Assembly (NCBI RefSeq): GCF_900112205.1
Contig: NZ_FOKW01000003.1
Span: 310,001-374,000, forward strand
Source of the DNA: Natronobacterium haloterrestre
GTDB taxonomy: Archaea; Halobacteriota; Halobacteria; Halobacteriales; Natrialbaceae
Length of the DNA stretch: 64,000 nt
Direction: 5' to 3'
Part shown: positions 43,388-52,951 of the stretch, piece by piece
Position numbering within the stretch: position 1 is the first letter of the stretch
Layout: the number at the start of each line of letters is the position of its first letter
Position numbers and translations under genes: made by a program
The notes under the pieces: model-generated
Databases searched by the model: none
Told to the model about the DNA's origin: nothing
The model's input: only the letters and a program-made list of their open reading frames with translations

Positions 43388-45856
43388 ATGAGTGAGAGAG
43401 ACGAGGAGACATCCGGCATGAAAACGGACAACCGAGGGTTATCGCCACAAATAGGATTTGTCCTTTTATTCGGGATGGTGATCATTGGAGTGTTACTACT
43501 TGCGGCAACTGGATGGGTACTCCTCGACTCGCTCGAGTCCGAAAGCCAAGCGGAAATGACTCGGGCAACAGTGGAGATGACCAACCATGGAATCGCTACT
43601 ACTGCATCCACGGGACAAATGCAGACAATTCCATGGGAAGACGCACACTATCAGGACGACGGGGAAGTGTATATAATCTGGTACGATGACTCTCCGGAAG
43701 GCTCAAGTGAGATTGTCCACATCAACCCGCTGGGTGCGATCGAGTACGAATCGGCTGATCGGACGATCGCCTACCAAAGCGGTGCGAGTTGGGAACAGTA
43801 CGACGATGGGACCCAAGTGACGTCAGCGCCGGACGTTGGGTACGAGGACGGTGTCCTAGAGCTATATTTCGTGAAACTCGACCAGGAGTCCGTGAGTGGA
43901 AGCGAAGCCGTCGTCGAGTTGGATCAGTCCAGTGATCTCTCCGAGCGTATCTCTGATGCAACTGACGAGGCAGCACAAAACGGATATAACAATTTGACAA
44001 TAGTCGTTGATAGCAAATATCACGATGGATGGTATTCACACTTGAACTCCTCTTTCCAGGAGAACGAAAATACGACTGTCACACCACGCGCCACCGATGC
44101 GCCAGTAATCGATGGAACGGAGAATACGGTCCAAGTAACGATCGAAAACGCGACGGAAACGGAGCCACCCGAGTTTATCGTGGCTGAAGACCAGGTCTTG
44201 CCGTACACGGACGAACACGGGGATGCACACAGGTTCGTAGCAGACACCCACGGCGACCTCAAAATCAACGCGGACATCGAAAACGTCGGGGACGAGCGAC
44301 AAACACAGGACGTGACTGTCTCGATCGACAATCCGGACATCGAGGAAGCCAAAACCCTGACACTCGCTGGGGGAGAGGAAGAATCAATAAATATCACGGT
44401 TCCGGAGAGTGAACTGGACGAACTTGATTTCGGTGAGAACTACAACTACACGATCTCCACCGAAGACCACGAGGTGGAGAACAGTTCGTTCTATTATGCG
44501 AAAACCGATAGCTCGTATCTCAATGTCTCGCGTCCGCAAGTAAACGGTAACGAGGCGGATAGCGAAACAGACCCGACCACTATCGGTTCGGGCCAGGAGA
44601 ACGTTTCAATCGGTGCTGACGTTGGAAACATCGGCGCCGAAAACATTACTGGGAGCGATGTATCCCTGAGCCTCAAATCCCTAGACGAGGATATTATCTC
44701 AGCGTACGGTGAAGATCCATACAACATCTCCGACAATGAGAACCCGATCGTCAATCGGAGTTACGGCGAAAACGGCACTGTCGTCTGGAACACGAGCCGT
44801 ACGGAACTACTCGAGACCGAACACGAATTTACGATCACTGCCGAGGAAACTGGAGAGAACGTAACCGGGTACTTCAACGTCACACATGCGATAGAATCGG
44901 GAGACACGGAGGTGTTTACCCCTGCAAACTCGAGTGTCAACGTCTCGGTCATCGGGACCGAACTCGGTTATACACCTCGTCTGGTATGCATCGAACCCGG
45001 CTTTTTCGGGTGTAATGAAGACGGGTACCAAGTAGACTGGATCCCCTCTTTCACCAATATCTACACACAACCGGTCGACGAAAATGGCGATCCACTAGAT
45101 GATCCGGAGCGTCAGGCTGGGATGGACTGGGCCGACGAAAATCTCAATCAATGGGACGAACGACTCGAGACGTTCGATTACGACTTCACCACCGATGGAG
45201 ACAACCGGACCAGTTTGATGGTACAGACGACATCATACCTGGACTGTGACGAGTGGCAAGTAGCGGGTGAAGAAAATCGTGGCGGAACCACGTACCAACA
45301 TCGTTCGTGTCCGACGGACGAAGAACAAAACGAACTCGTCGATCTCACGGCTGATACCCAGACTGAAGAAACGAACGTTCGCGTTCTGAGCGAGGAGCAG
45401 AATACGATGCCCGAACTGGATCCCGGTAACGACGTGCAGATCCCAGCAAACGAACTGCTCGAACGTGATGGGGTCGATATCGACGTTACGGAAAACCCCG
45501 ACGGATCCGCAGACCTAGATCTGAGTGAAAACGAGTTCGTATTCGTCTTCGAGGCCACACACCACCCAGAGCAGTATAATTACAATCCGGAGCTAGATGA
45601 TCCGGGGCTATCAGCCGACGAGTACTGGCAGGAAGCCCACGATCGCGATGGTGATCCGAACTTCAACGACGTACTCGTCCACGTCGATATCGAACCTGGC
45701 GGGGACGGAATAAACCCGGGAGACACTGTACTTTTCCCCGAGGTAAATGATGGTGAAGTGCCAGACCTCGGCGCTGGGAATGGCGGTGAGGGAGGGGCTT
45801 CGGGGTACGATAGTGACGATATTGAAATCGGTTCTGACGAGATTATCATTGGATAA
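43388..45856 (+). CDS. Large pilin-like surface protein (DUF7289-like N-terminus)
   Basis: 822 residues. The N-terminus NRGLSPQIGFVLLFGMVIIG resembles a class III (pilin-type) signal followed by one hydrophobic helix; the rest should face outward. The long acidic region is beta-rich with repeated CARDB-like segments (LKINADIENVGDERQTQDVTV, VSIGADVGNIGAENITGSDV) and about twenty N-x-S/T sequons, consistent with an N-glycosylated cell-surface protein. Cysteines occur only in the last third. GC is visibly lower than in the flanking housekeeping genes. A shorter start 30 bases downstream (MKTDNRG) is possible. Role unknown; perhaps a minor pilin/adhesin. Confidence 0.65.
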   Translation: MSERDEETSGMKTDNRGLSPQIGFVLLFGMVIIGVLLLAATGWVLLDSLESESQAEMTRATVEMTNHGIATTASTGQMQTIPWEDAHYQDDGEVYIIWYDDSPEGSSEIVHINPLGAIEYESADRTIAYQSGASWEQYDDGTQVTSAPDVGYEDGVLELYFVKLDQESVSGSEAVVELDQSSDLSERISDATDEAAQNGYNNLTIVVDSKYHDGWYSHLNSSFQENENTTVTPRATDAPVIDGTENTVQVTIENATETEPPEFIVAEDQVLPYTDEHGDAHRFVADTHGDLKINADIENVGDERQTQDVTVSIDNPDIEEAKTLTLAGGEEESINITVPESELDELDFGENYNYTISTEDHEVENSSFYYAKTDSSYLNVSRPQVNGNEADSETDPTTIGSGQENVSIGADVGNIGAENITGSDVSLSLKSLDEDIISAYGEDPYNISDNENPIVNRSYGENGTVVWNTSRTELLETEHEFTITAEETGENVTGYFNVTHAIESGDTEVFTPANSSVNVSVIGTELGYTPRLVCIEPGFFGCNEDGYQVDWIPSFTNIYTQPVDENGDPLDDPERQAGMDWADENLNQWDERLETFDYDFTTDGDNRTSLMVQTTSYLDCDEWQVAGEENRGGTTYQHRSCPTDEEQNELVDLTADTQTEETNVRVLSEEQNTMPELDPGNDVQIPANELLERDGVDIDVTENPDGSADLDLSENEFVFVFEATHHPEQYNYNPELDDPGLSADEYWQEAHDRDGDPNFNDVLVHVDIEPGGDGINPGDTVLFPEVNDGEVPDLGAGNGGEGGASGYDSDDIEIGSDEIIIG

Positions 45857-46149
45857 AACACACTGTTGAACATCCCTTCTGTAGAGATCGGATCAGCGGA
45901 AACTGCGCGGTAGATTGGTTTTCTAAGCGGCGGTTGGTGGCGTACTACTTGAGTCACGTTGCGAATACGACCCGGAAGCGACCGACCGTTCAAACAGTTT
46001 ATCGCCGCCTGCAGGCCTCGAGCAGTTCTTACTATCGGTATTGGTCAGCCGACGACGACCGTGGTGCGGGGCCACAAACGGACGTAAACGGTCCTGAAGT
46101 GTCTGACCGAAGGTGGCCATTATTCTATCAGTGACTGTCCGATTAGCGT
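45857..46149. other. Gap between the two surface protein genes
   Basis: I see no supportable gene in this 293-base stretch. A 66-codon frame on the plus strand has no family character. The spacer shares the lower GC of the surrounding insert, and no insertion-sequence end or target duplication could be recognised. Confidence 0.4.
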
Positions 46150-47646
46150 ATGCCTTTCCGCAGTTCCGAGGGTGCAAGTCGGGCCCGTCGCGGGCAATCG
46201 ACGCTGATCGGCCTCGTCCTTCTCATCGGAATGGCCGCGGCCATCAGCACGAGCATGTTGCTCGTCGCGGGGACGACGACGGCCGACATTCAACAGGACT
46301 CCGAAGACGAGCGGGTCGAGAGCGCGTTCGTGGAACTGGGCCAGCAGATGATGACCACGTCGACCGAAAGCGACGTCGCTCGCTCGATCGACATCGACGT
46401 CGGTCAGGATGGTGCGGTCGTACGAGAGGACAGCGGAACGATCAACGTCTCCTCGGAAGCCCTCGAGACCACTGCGTTAGAGAACCTCACGATCGGAACC
46501 GTCGAGTACGAAGGGGAGGGTGGAACGACGATCGCGTACGAAGCCGGCGCGGTCTTCCGCGAGACGGGGAACGAAACTCGCGTCGTCTCCGCACCGCCTA
46601 TCCACTACGAGACGGAGACAGATACCCTCACGATGCCGGTTACGACGATCACCGGCGAGCAGGAACTCGGGACTGGTGACGTGCGTCTCGAGCACGCGGA
46701 GACGGAGGCGTTCAGGGAAGCGACCGTGGTCGAAAACGATAGCGTGACGATCACGATCGAGAGCGATTACTACCGCGGCTGGGAGTCGTTCTTCCGGAAT
46801 CAGGCCGGCGATACGTCGGTCCAGCGAGTGGACCACGAGAACCGAACTATCGAGGCCGAAGTGGGGTACATCGACCTGGAAAGCGCCTACGATTCGGGCG
46901 TGACCTACTCCGAGGAAGTGGACGACTTCAAAGACGAGTTCGGAGACGACGCTCGCGTCGGAAATATGCCCGAGATGGACCCGGTCATAGAGGAGATGCG
47001 AGAAGACGCAATCGAAGAAGCCAACGACAACCCGGCCCAAGACCTTGGAACGGTCACCGGTGACGTGAGTTTAGACGACGGGCTATACTACGCCGACGAG
47101 ATCGATCTGCAGGACTCGAACACGATCTCGGCGGACGCCTCTTCAGGTAACGTCACGATATTGGTCGACGGGGATGTTACGATCTCTGATCCCCATGCCG
47201 AAGTAACCGTAGACACGGAAGGCGAAGATAACGCGTTGCGGATTTATCTCACCGGGAATTTCAATATGGACAAAGGAAAGATCGCTCCCGATTCGTCCAT
47301 CGGCGAAACGAAATCCGAACAGTTGCAGGTGTACGGAACTTCTGACCTGGACGGTCGGTTCTGGGACGGGAACTTTAGCGGCACGTTCTACGCTGCGAGC
47401 AACGATTGGGAAGGGCCCAACGAGTTGACCGGCAGCGAGTACCAGGTCGACTTTCACTCTAATCCCGAATTTAACGGCGGAATCGTGGTCCACTCGGCCA
47501 ACATTCATGCCAGTGCGGCAGAATTCGAATACGACGACTCCCTCGAAGGTGGCGAATTCAACGCCTACCCGGGAGACTATACTCTGCCGCCGCAACTGAC
47601 CTACCTCAACGTCGCAAAACACGAAATCGAAATCGACCAGAACTAA
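46150..47646 (+). CDS. Pilin-like surface protein (DUF7289/DUF7305-like)
   Basis: 498 residues. The basic leader SRARRGQSTLIGLVLLIGM is followed by one helix, as in pilin-type signals. The first 230 residues resemble the N-terminal part of DUF7289 proteins. After a linker, the C-terminal region (GNVTILVDGDVTISDPHAEV, LRIYLTGNFNMDKGKI, YAASNDWEGPNELTGS) looks like the right-handed beta-helix/polymer-like DUF7305 region that often accompanies such proteins. Together with its neighbour it probably forms part of a surface pseudopilus or adhesin. It ends three bases before the converging adk stop. Confidence 0.65.
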   Translation: MPFRSSEGASRARRGQSTLIGLVLLIGMAAAISTSMLLVAGTTTADIQQDSEDERVESAFVELGQQMMTTSTESDVARSIDIDVGQDGAVVREDSGTINVSSEALETTALENLTIGTVEYEGEGGTTIAYEAGAVFRETGNETRVVSAPPIHYETETDTLTMPVTTITGEQELGTGDVRLEHAETEAFREATVVENDSVTITIESDYYRGWESFFRNQAGDTSVQRVDHENRTIEAEVGYIDLESAYDSGVTYSEEVDDFKDEFGDDARVGNMPEMDPVIEEMREDAIEEANDNPAQDLGTVTGDVSLDDGLYYADEIDLQDSNTISADASSGNVTILVDGDVTISDPHAEVTVDTEGEDNALRIYLTGNFNMDKGKIAPDSSIGETKSEQLQVYGTSDLDGRFWDGNFSGTFYAASNDWEGPNELTGSEYQVDFHSNPEFNGGIVVHSANIHASAAEFEYDDSLEGGEFNAYPGDYTLPPQLTYLNVAKHEIEIDQN

Positions 47647-47649
47647 CCG

Positions 47650-48285
47650 TTACGCCGCGTCTTCGATCGTCTCCCTGACGTCCTCCCAGACGTCCTCCGG
47701 CGCCTGCTCGCCGTCGACCCGCTCGAGCGTTCCCTTCTCGTCGTAGTACTCGATCACGGGCTCGGTGTTCTCGCGGAAGACGCGGAGTCGCTCTTTGACC
47801 GTCTCTTCGGTGTCGTCGTCGCGCTGGACGAGTCGCTCCTCGACTTCGGGATCCTCCGGCGGGTTGTACTCGAGATGGTAGATCTCGTCCGTCTCGGGGT
47901 CGAGTCGGCGGCCGGTCAGCCGGTGGACGAGTTCGTCCTCACTGACGTCCAGATAGAGGACGACGTCGAGATCGGCCATATCCTCGAGTTCCTCGGCCTG
48001 CTCGAGGTTTCGCGGGTAGCCGTCGAGGACGAAACCGTCGGCCTGGGAGAGCGCCTCGTCGACGATGGCGTTGACGACCTGGTCCGGAACGAGTTCGCCC
48101 TGGTCCATGTACTCCCGCGGCGTGTCGTACTCCGTGTCCATGTCCGAGATGTCCATGTCCTTGTTTGCACGGAGCGCGTCGCCGGTGGTGATGTGCTCGA
48201 CGTCGAACTCTTCGGTGATCTTTGCGCTCTGGGTACCCTTCCCTGCCCCGGGCGCGCCGAGGATCAGGATGCGTGGCCCTGCCAT
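47650..48285 (-). CDS. adk: Adenylate kinase
   Basis: 211 residues: P-loop GAPGAGKGT, AMP-binding TTGDALRANK, the FVLDGYPRN motif, and a lid beginning GRRLDPETDEIYH that lacks the four zinc cysteines. Converts ATP+AMP to 2 ADP. A TATA-like CTTTATG element lies 24-31 bases upstream. In archaea adk is normally followed by DUF106 and cmk; here about 4.4 kb of opposite-strand DNA intervenes. Confidence 0.96.
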   Translation of the reverse strand: MAGPRILILGAPGAGKGTQSAKITEEFDVEHITTGDALRANKDMDISDMDTEYDTPREYMDQGELVPDQVVNAIVDEALSQADGFVLDGYPRNLEQAEELEDMADLDVVLYLDVSEDELVHRLTGRRLDPETDEIYHLEYNPPEDPEVEERLVQRDDDTEETVKERLRVFRENTEPVIEYYDEKGTLERVDGEQAPEDVWEDVRETIEDAA

Positions 48286-48357
48286 ACATCACCGTTCAGC
48301 GGCGGCGCATAAAGGCTTAAAGAAACGGGCACGTCCGTACGCGTACGACGAACCATC

Positions 48358-48786
48358 ATGACTCGATTCGACGCGTCCGACCCGACGGAACGACGAAAAC
48401 TGTACGTCGACGGGATCACGGCCCACCGGAAGCGGGGCCACGGGTTTTTGACCCTCGAGGTCGACGATGACGTCCTGACCGACGACGGGGGCGACTCGAG
48501 CGAGGAGGGGCCCGACCCGGACCTCGGAACACCCTGGCTCCAGTTCGCGGACGGGACGATCAACCTCGACTGCACCGACGACGAACTCGAGACGCTCAAG
48601 TCGACGATCGGTGATTTCCCGGCGTTCAAGATCAACGAGGTCAACCGTCCTGAAGGAGCGGCCGGGACCAACGTACGGATCAGCGCGAAAGCCGATGGGA
48701 ATCGGATCGCCCAGTTCATCGACGCGGTGTTTCTGGAGGTGTACGAACTGCCCGAGACGTTCCGTGTGTGGGTCGTCGAGATCTGA
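48358..48786 (+). CDS. Conserved haloarchaeal protein of unknown function
   Basis: 142 residues, soluble, acidic. Recognisable blocks are the start MTRFDASDPTERRKLYVDGITAHRKRG and the C-terminal NRIAQFIDAVFLEVYELPET. It has no signal peptide, membrane segment or catalytic motif I can name. It is divergent from adk with a 72-base shared promoter region. The Ser/Glu/Asp-rich loop near residues 42-52 looks flexible. Confidence 0.7.
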   Translation: MTRFDASDPTERRKLYVDGITAHRKRGHGFLTLEVDDDVLTDDGGDSSEEGPDPDLGTPWLQFADGTINLDCTDDELETLKSTIGDFPAFKINEVNRPEGAAGTNVRISAKADGNRIAQFIDAVFLEVYELPETFRVWVVEI

Positions 48787-49151
48787 ATCGAGCGACCGCC
48801 GGGACTGAGCAGATCGGGCCTCGGTAGTTCCGACGTTGCGCGCAAGCGCTGGCTACACCCACGACGGCAAGGTGACCCTCGATTCGGGTCGTGGTCGGCA
48901 TTCTGTGCCCGAACTGGTTCGGGAGAGGGGATTCTCGACCCGAAAGTAGTTTTCATACATACAGGAGTGAGGTGAAAGGTCGACAGAAAAAAGTGCACGC
49001 GACCCTACGAACCCGTGAGGACTAATAGAAGGTCATCATGTATCATGGTACATCCCAACAATGGTCGAACAAGAGTGGAATGCGGGCGGTTTCCAAATAG
49101 ATAAGTGGCCCGGGACACCATCGACCGACATATAGACGGTCTTCAAAAGAG
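48787..49151. other. Gap upstream of the oxidase operon
   Basis: This 365-base gap has no gene. It contains a perfect palindrome CCCGAAC-TG-GTTCGGG (48908-48923), possibly a terminator or operator, an ATGTA/TACAT inverted repeat near 49038-49053, and CATATAG at about 49129-49135, the probable TATA box of coxB. The AAATAGATAAG tract near 49096 is a second candidate. Confidence 0.4.
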
Positions 49152-50252
49152 GTGAATACAATCTTCAGCGCACTACAACTTCCGATGGAGGTGGTCCCGA
49201 GGACGCGTGTCGACGTGTTCGAGGATATCTTCCTCGTATTCCTCGGGCTGGGTACGCTCGTCGGCATCGTGGTCATCGCGTACACGCTGTACAACGCGTA
49301 CAAGTACCGCGACACCGAGGATCGATCCGACGACGAGGACCTCCCTTCCGTCGGAGAGCTACCGACCGGTGGAAAGGGCGGAAAAAAACTGTTCCTGTCG
49401 TTCGGGCTGAGTGCCATCATCGTCATCTCGCTGGTCATCTGGACCTACGGGATGTTGCTGTACGTCGAAGACCCCGGAATGGAGAACCCGGGCGAAGACG
49501 CGATGGAAATCGACATCGAAGGCTGGGCCTTCGAGTGGGACTTCTACTACGAGAACGGCGTGGAAACGTCGTCGCTCGACGAAGGGCTGGTACTCCCGGC
49601 TGATAAACCGATCTGGATAGAGGTGACGTCGACGGACGTCTGGCACACGTTCGGCATATCCGATCTCCGGGTGAAAGCTGACGCCATCCCCGGCGAATAC
49701 GACCAGACCTGGTTCGTCGCCGACGAACCCGGCGAGCACACCGTGGAGTGTTTCGAACTCTGCGGGCCCGGTCACAGCGGGATGACGTCCGACGTTACCG
49801 TCTACGAACAAGATCGGTTCGACGAATGGATGGACGAACAACTGACCATGACGATCACCCTCGAAGACGAAAACGAGGAACGGGTAACCGACGGCTTCGA
49901 ACTCTCGCTCGAGCACCAGAACAACGACGAGTTCGAAGACGACCTTAGCTTCACCTTCGAGGACGACGAGTTCGAGAACGGGTCGATCACCATCGAGGAC
50001 ATCGAGCAGGGCGGCCCCTACGACGTGGAAATCACGTTCGAGGGCGACGAATTCGATGACGTCGAGGATACGATCGACTTCACCGGACCCGTCGACGAGA
50101 CCTACACCCTCGAGACTCCCGGCGGAGACGACGAGAACGGCGGCGAAGACGGTGGAAACGGCGACGAGGGTGACGAAAACGGAGAAGAGAACCAAACCGA
50201 CGATGAAAACACCGACGAAGAAACGACCGACGACGGAGGTGACGGCGAATGA
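49152..50252 (+). CDS. coxB: Heme-copper oxidase subunit II (CuA) with acidic C-terminal extension
   Basis: 366 residues from a GTG; an alternative ATG eleven codons later gives MEVVPRT, a plausible family start, but TATA spacing favours the GTG. Two transmembrane helices anchor an outward cupredoxin domain with all CuA ligands: the early His in WHTF and CFELCGPGHSGM (Cys, Glu, Cys, His, Met). After about residue 225 comes an extra beta-rich domain of about 85 residues and an Asp/Glu/Gly/Asn tail of about 45, absent from ordinary CoxB. It accepts electrons from a small blue copper protein or cytochrome. It overlaps coxAC by ATGA. Confidence 0.92.
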   Translation: MNTIFSALQLPMEVVPRTRVDVFEDIFLVFLGLGTLVGIVVIAYTLYNAYKYRDTEDRSDDEDLPSVGELPTGGKGGKKLFLSFGLSAIIVISLVIWTYGMLLYVEDPGMENPGEDAMEIDIEGWAFEWDFYYENGVETSSLDEGLVLPADKPIWIEVTSTDVWHTFGISDLRVKADAIPGEYDQTWFVADEPGEHTVECFELCGPGHSGMTSDVTVYEQDRFDEWMDEQLTMTITLEDENEERVTDGFELSLEHQNNDEFEDDLSFTFEDDEFENGSITIEDIEQGGPYDVEITFEGDEFDDVEDTIDFTGPVDETYTLETPGGDDENGGEDGGNGDEGDENGEENQTDDENTDEETTDDGGDGE

Positions 50253-52759
50253 GTGAGCTTCCACCGAGAACGTCGGTCAAGCGCTGGCTCGTTACGACCA
50301 ATCACAAGGACGTCGGCATCCTCTACATAACGACGGCACTGTTCTTCCTGCTGTTTGGCGGGGTGCTCGCGCTGGCGTTCCGAGCCCACCTCTGGGAAAC
50401 CGGCGGAACTGGGCTCCTGGCGGACCGCGAGTTCAACCAGGCCGTCTCGATGCACGGTCTCTTGATGGTCTTCTGGTTCCTGTCGCCGATCGCGACCGGT
50501 TTCGCGAACTACTTCGTGCCGCTCCAGATCGGTGCGGACGACCTCGCGTTCCCCCGACTGAACGCCCTGAGCTACTGGTTCTACCTGTTCTCGGGGATCA
50601 TGGTCGCCCTCTCTTTCTTCCAGGGGAGCGCCTACGCGGGCGGCTGGACGATGTACGCCCCGCTGAACGTCCCAACCTACACGCCGGCAATGCAGGCGAC
50701 AACCGGTGGGACGGCGACGATCCTCGGATTGGCGCTGTTCCTCATCTCGGTGACGGTCGGGACGGTGAACTTCCTCGTGACGATTCACCGCCAGCGCGCG
50801 GAAGGTCTCGGCCTCTGGAACATGCCGATCTTCACGTGGTCGTGGCTGTTGACCGCCTGGATGATGCTATTCGCGTTCGCGGCACTGTTCGCCGCGGCGC
50901 TGCTGTTGCTGTCCGACCGCCTGTTCCTGACCCAGTACTTCTCGACGGACCAGGGGTCGGGGCTGTTGTGGGGACACCTCTTCTGGTTCTTCGGCCATCC
51001 GGAGGTGTACATCGTCTTCTTCCCCGCGTTGGGAATCATGTTCGAGACGTTCCAGACCTTCTGTGGTCGACGACTCGTCGGCCGGAAGTGGGTCATCATC
51101 GCGATGGTCCTCGTGGCCGTTCAGTCGTTCCTCGTCTGGATGCATCACATGTTCCTGACGACGATCAACCTCGAGATCAAGACCCTGTTCATGGCGACGA
51201 CCATCGGGATCTCGCTCCCGTTCGACCTGATGGTCTTCGCCCTGATCTACACGATGGTCAAGGGACGGGTCCGGTTCACGACTCCGTTCCTGTTTAGTCT
51301 CGGCGCGCTCGTCCTGTTCATTCTGGGCGGGATCACCGGCGTCTTCCTGGGTGCCGTCGTGCTCGACTACGAGTTCCGTGGCACCTACTGGGTCGTCGCT
51401 CACTTCCACTACGTGATGGTCTCTGGCGTTACTGCGCTGGTCGGCGGGCTCTACTACTGGTGGCCCAAGATGACCGGAAAGATGTACTCCGAGACACTCG
51501 GGAAGCTCAACTTCGCCGTCTACTTCATCGGCTTTAACCTGCTTTACTTCCCGCAGTTCCTCGCGTGGGAGACGCCGCGACGCGTCTTCAACTACGCCGA
51601 GGGTGCACAGTTCTACCACCAGCTCTCGACCGTCGGGGCCTTCGTCTTCGGCGCGTCGTTCCTGATCATGTTCTACACGTTCGCCAAGAGCTGGGTCTCC
51701 GGTCCGGACGCGCCCGACAACCCATGGGAGTACTCCCGCACGGCCGAGTGGGCGGTCCCGTCGCCGCCGCCGCTCGAGAACTGGACCGGCCGGCCGAGCT
51801 ACGCCAGCGGCCGACTCGAGTTCGTCGACGACTCCGCGGCCGCGACCGACGGTGGCGTCGCTCAGGGCGAAGGGAAAGCAGCCGAGGCGACCGTCGCACA
51901 CGAGGAGGAACACGCCGACCACGCCAGCATCTGGCCGCTCGGGATCGGATTCGGGACGTTCGTGTTCTTCCTCGGGCTGGCCGGTATCACGCCCTACGTC
52001 GTCCAGTTCGCGGAGGGCGTCGCCGAAACCGTCGAGTACGAACCGACGCGAGAAGCGCTGTCCGGACTCGTCGGCGTCGCCGCCGAGCCGAACATCATCT
52101 ACCCGGCGCTGACGTTGCTGGGGATCGCGATCATGGGCGTCTCGCTGTTCAAGTTCGGCGTCGAGGAGTTCAACGTGCCCGAGCCCGCGATCGCCGAACG
52201 GTGGCCGTTCGAGGGCGTCGATAACACGAAGTTCGGCGTCTGGGTGTTCCTCGCCTCGGACGTCATGGTCTTCGGCGCCATCATCGGCGGCTACATCTTC
52301 CTGCGACTCCACATGGGCTGGGGTCAGTGGGAGAAGGTGCCGTTCGCCTCCTGGCCCGGCCTGCTGAACACCTACGTCCTGCTGACCTCGAGTTTCACGG
52401 TCATCCTGGCGCTGGTGTTCGCCGAGCGCAAGAACAAGAAGGGGCTGCTCGGTTCGATGCTCGCGACGCTCCTGCTCGCGTTCACGTTCATGGGCGTCAA
52501 GGCCTACGAGTACGGCTACAAGTTCTCCCACGGCGAGTACTGGTGGACCAGCATCGAGTACTCGGTCTACTTCGTCACGACGGGGCTGCACGCCCTGCAC
52601 GTGATCCTCGGGGTCCTGATCGCGCTGTTCATGGTCTACCGGATCGTGAGCGTCGACGCGTACCTCGAGGACCATCGTCCGGTCGAGTACTTCGGGCTCT
52701 ACTGGCACTTCGTCGACATCGTGTGGGTGTTCCTGTTCCCGCTGTTCTACCTGATGTAG
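50249..52759 (+). CDS. coxAC: Fused heme-copper oxidase subunits I and III
   Basis: 836 residues. Subunit I (about 1-470, twelve helices) has heme ligands His69 and His387, CuB ligands His250 and His299/His300, and the cross-linked Tyr254 in GHPEVY. The D-channel entry motif N87/D98/N105 is intact. The segment that should hold the K-channel lysine reads SLPFDLMVF with no Lys. A soluble acidic linker (about 500-560) leads to the subunit III part, about seven helices with TKFGVWVFLASDVMVFGA and the closing FVDIVWVFLFPLFYL. Such I-III fusions are common in haloarchaea. It reduces O2 and pumps protons. Confidence 0.95.
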   Translation: MSELPPRTSVKRWLVTTNHKDVGILYITTALFFLLFGGVLALAFRAHLWETGGTGLLADREFNQAVSMHGLLMVFWFLSPIATGFANYFVPLQIGADDLAFPRLNALSYWFYLFSGIMVALSFFQGSAYAGGWTMYAPLNVPTYTPAMQATTGGTATILGLALFLISVTVGTVNFLVTIHRQRAEGLGLWNMPIFTWSWLLTAWMMLFAFAALFAAALLLLSDRLFLTQYFSTDQGSGLLWGHLFWFFGHPEVYIVFFPALGIMFETFQTFCGRRLVGRKWVIIAMVLVAVQSFLVWMHHMFLTTINLEIKTLFMATTIGISLPFDLMVFALIYTMVKGRVRFTTPFLFSLGALVLFILGGITGVFLGAVVLDYEFRGTYWVVAHFHYVMVSGVTALVGGLYYWWPKMTGKMYSETLGKLNFAVYFIGFNLLYFPQFLAWETPRRVFNYAEGAQFYHQLSTVGAFVFGASFLIMFYTFAKSWVSGPDAPDNPWEYSRTAEWAVPSPPPLENWTGRPSYASGRLEFVDDSAAATDGGVAQGEGKAAEATVAHEEEHADHASIWPLGIGFGTFVFFLGLAGITPYVVQFAEGVAETVEYEPTREALSGLVGVAAEPNIIYPALTLLGIAIMGVSLFKFGVEEFNVPEPAIAERWPFEGVDNTKFGVWVFLASDVMVFGAIIGGYIFLRLHMGWGQWEKVPFASWPGLLNTYVLLTSSFTVILALVFAERKNKKGLLGSMLATLLLAFTFMGVKAYEYGYKFSHGEYWWTSIEYSVYFVTTGLHALHVILGVLIALFMVYRIVSVDAYLEDHRPVEYFGLYWHFVDIVWVFLFPLFYLM

Positions 52760-52918
52760 GACGGGGGTAACGGACGCCTCCGGTTTTCGTCTCGCTTTCG
52801 TTCTTCGGTCTTCTCTCACCGTTCGCTCGAGACTCCTAGGGGTGGCTACGTCTCGCGCACATGGCTGGTGTCGAGACTCGTGTGGGTCGGTGACGGTCCT
52901 CTCCGTTCATATGAGGAA

Positions 52919-52926
52919 GGTATAAG
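52919..52926 (+). promoter_or_regulatory. TATA box of the subunit IV gene
   Basis: GGTATAAG lies 26-33 bases before the ATG at 52952, matching leaderless spacing, so subunit IV probably has its own promoter. Confidence 0.55.
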
Positions 52927-52951
52927 TGGTCGCCACCCTCAATTGGGGGCA

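Noticed and set aside
45934-46134. 66-codon frame between the two surface protein genes
   Set aside because: No conserved motif and no promoter; first thought to be a transposase fragment, but no catalytic or inverted-repeat features were found.
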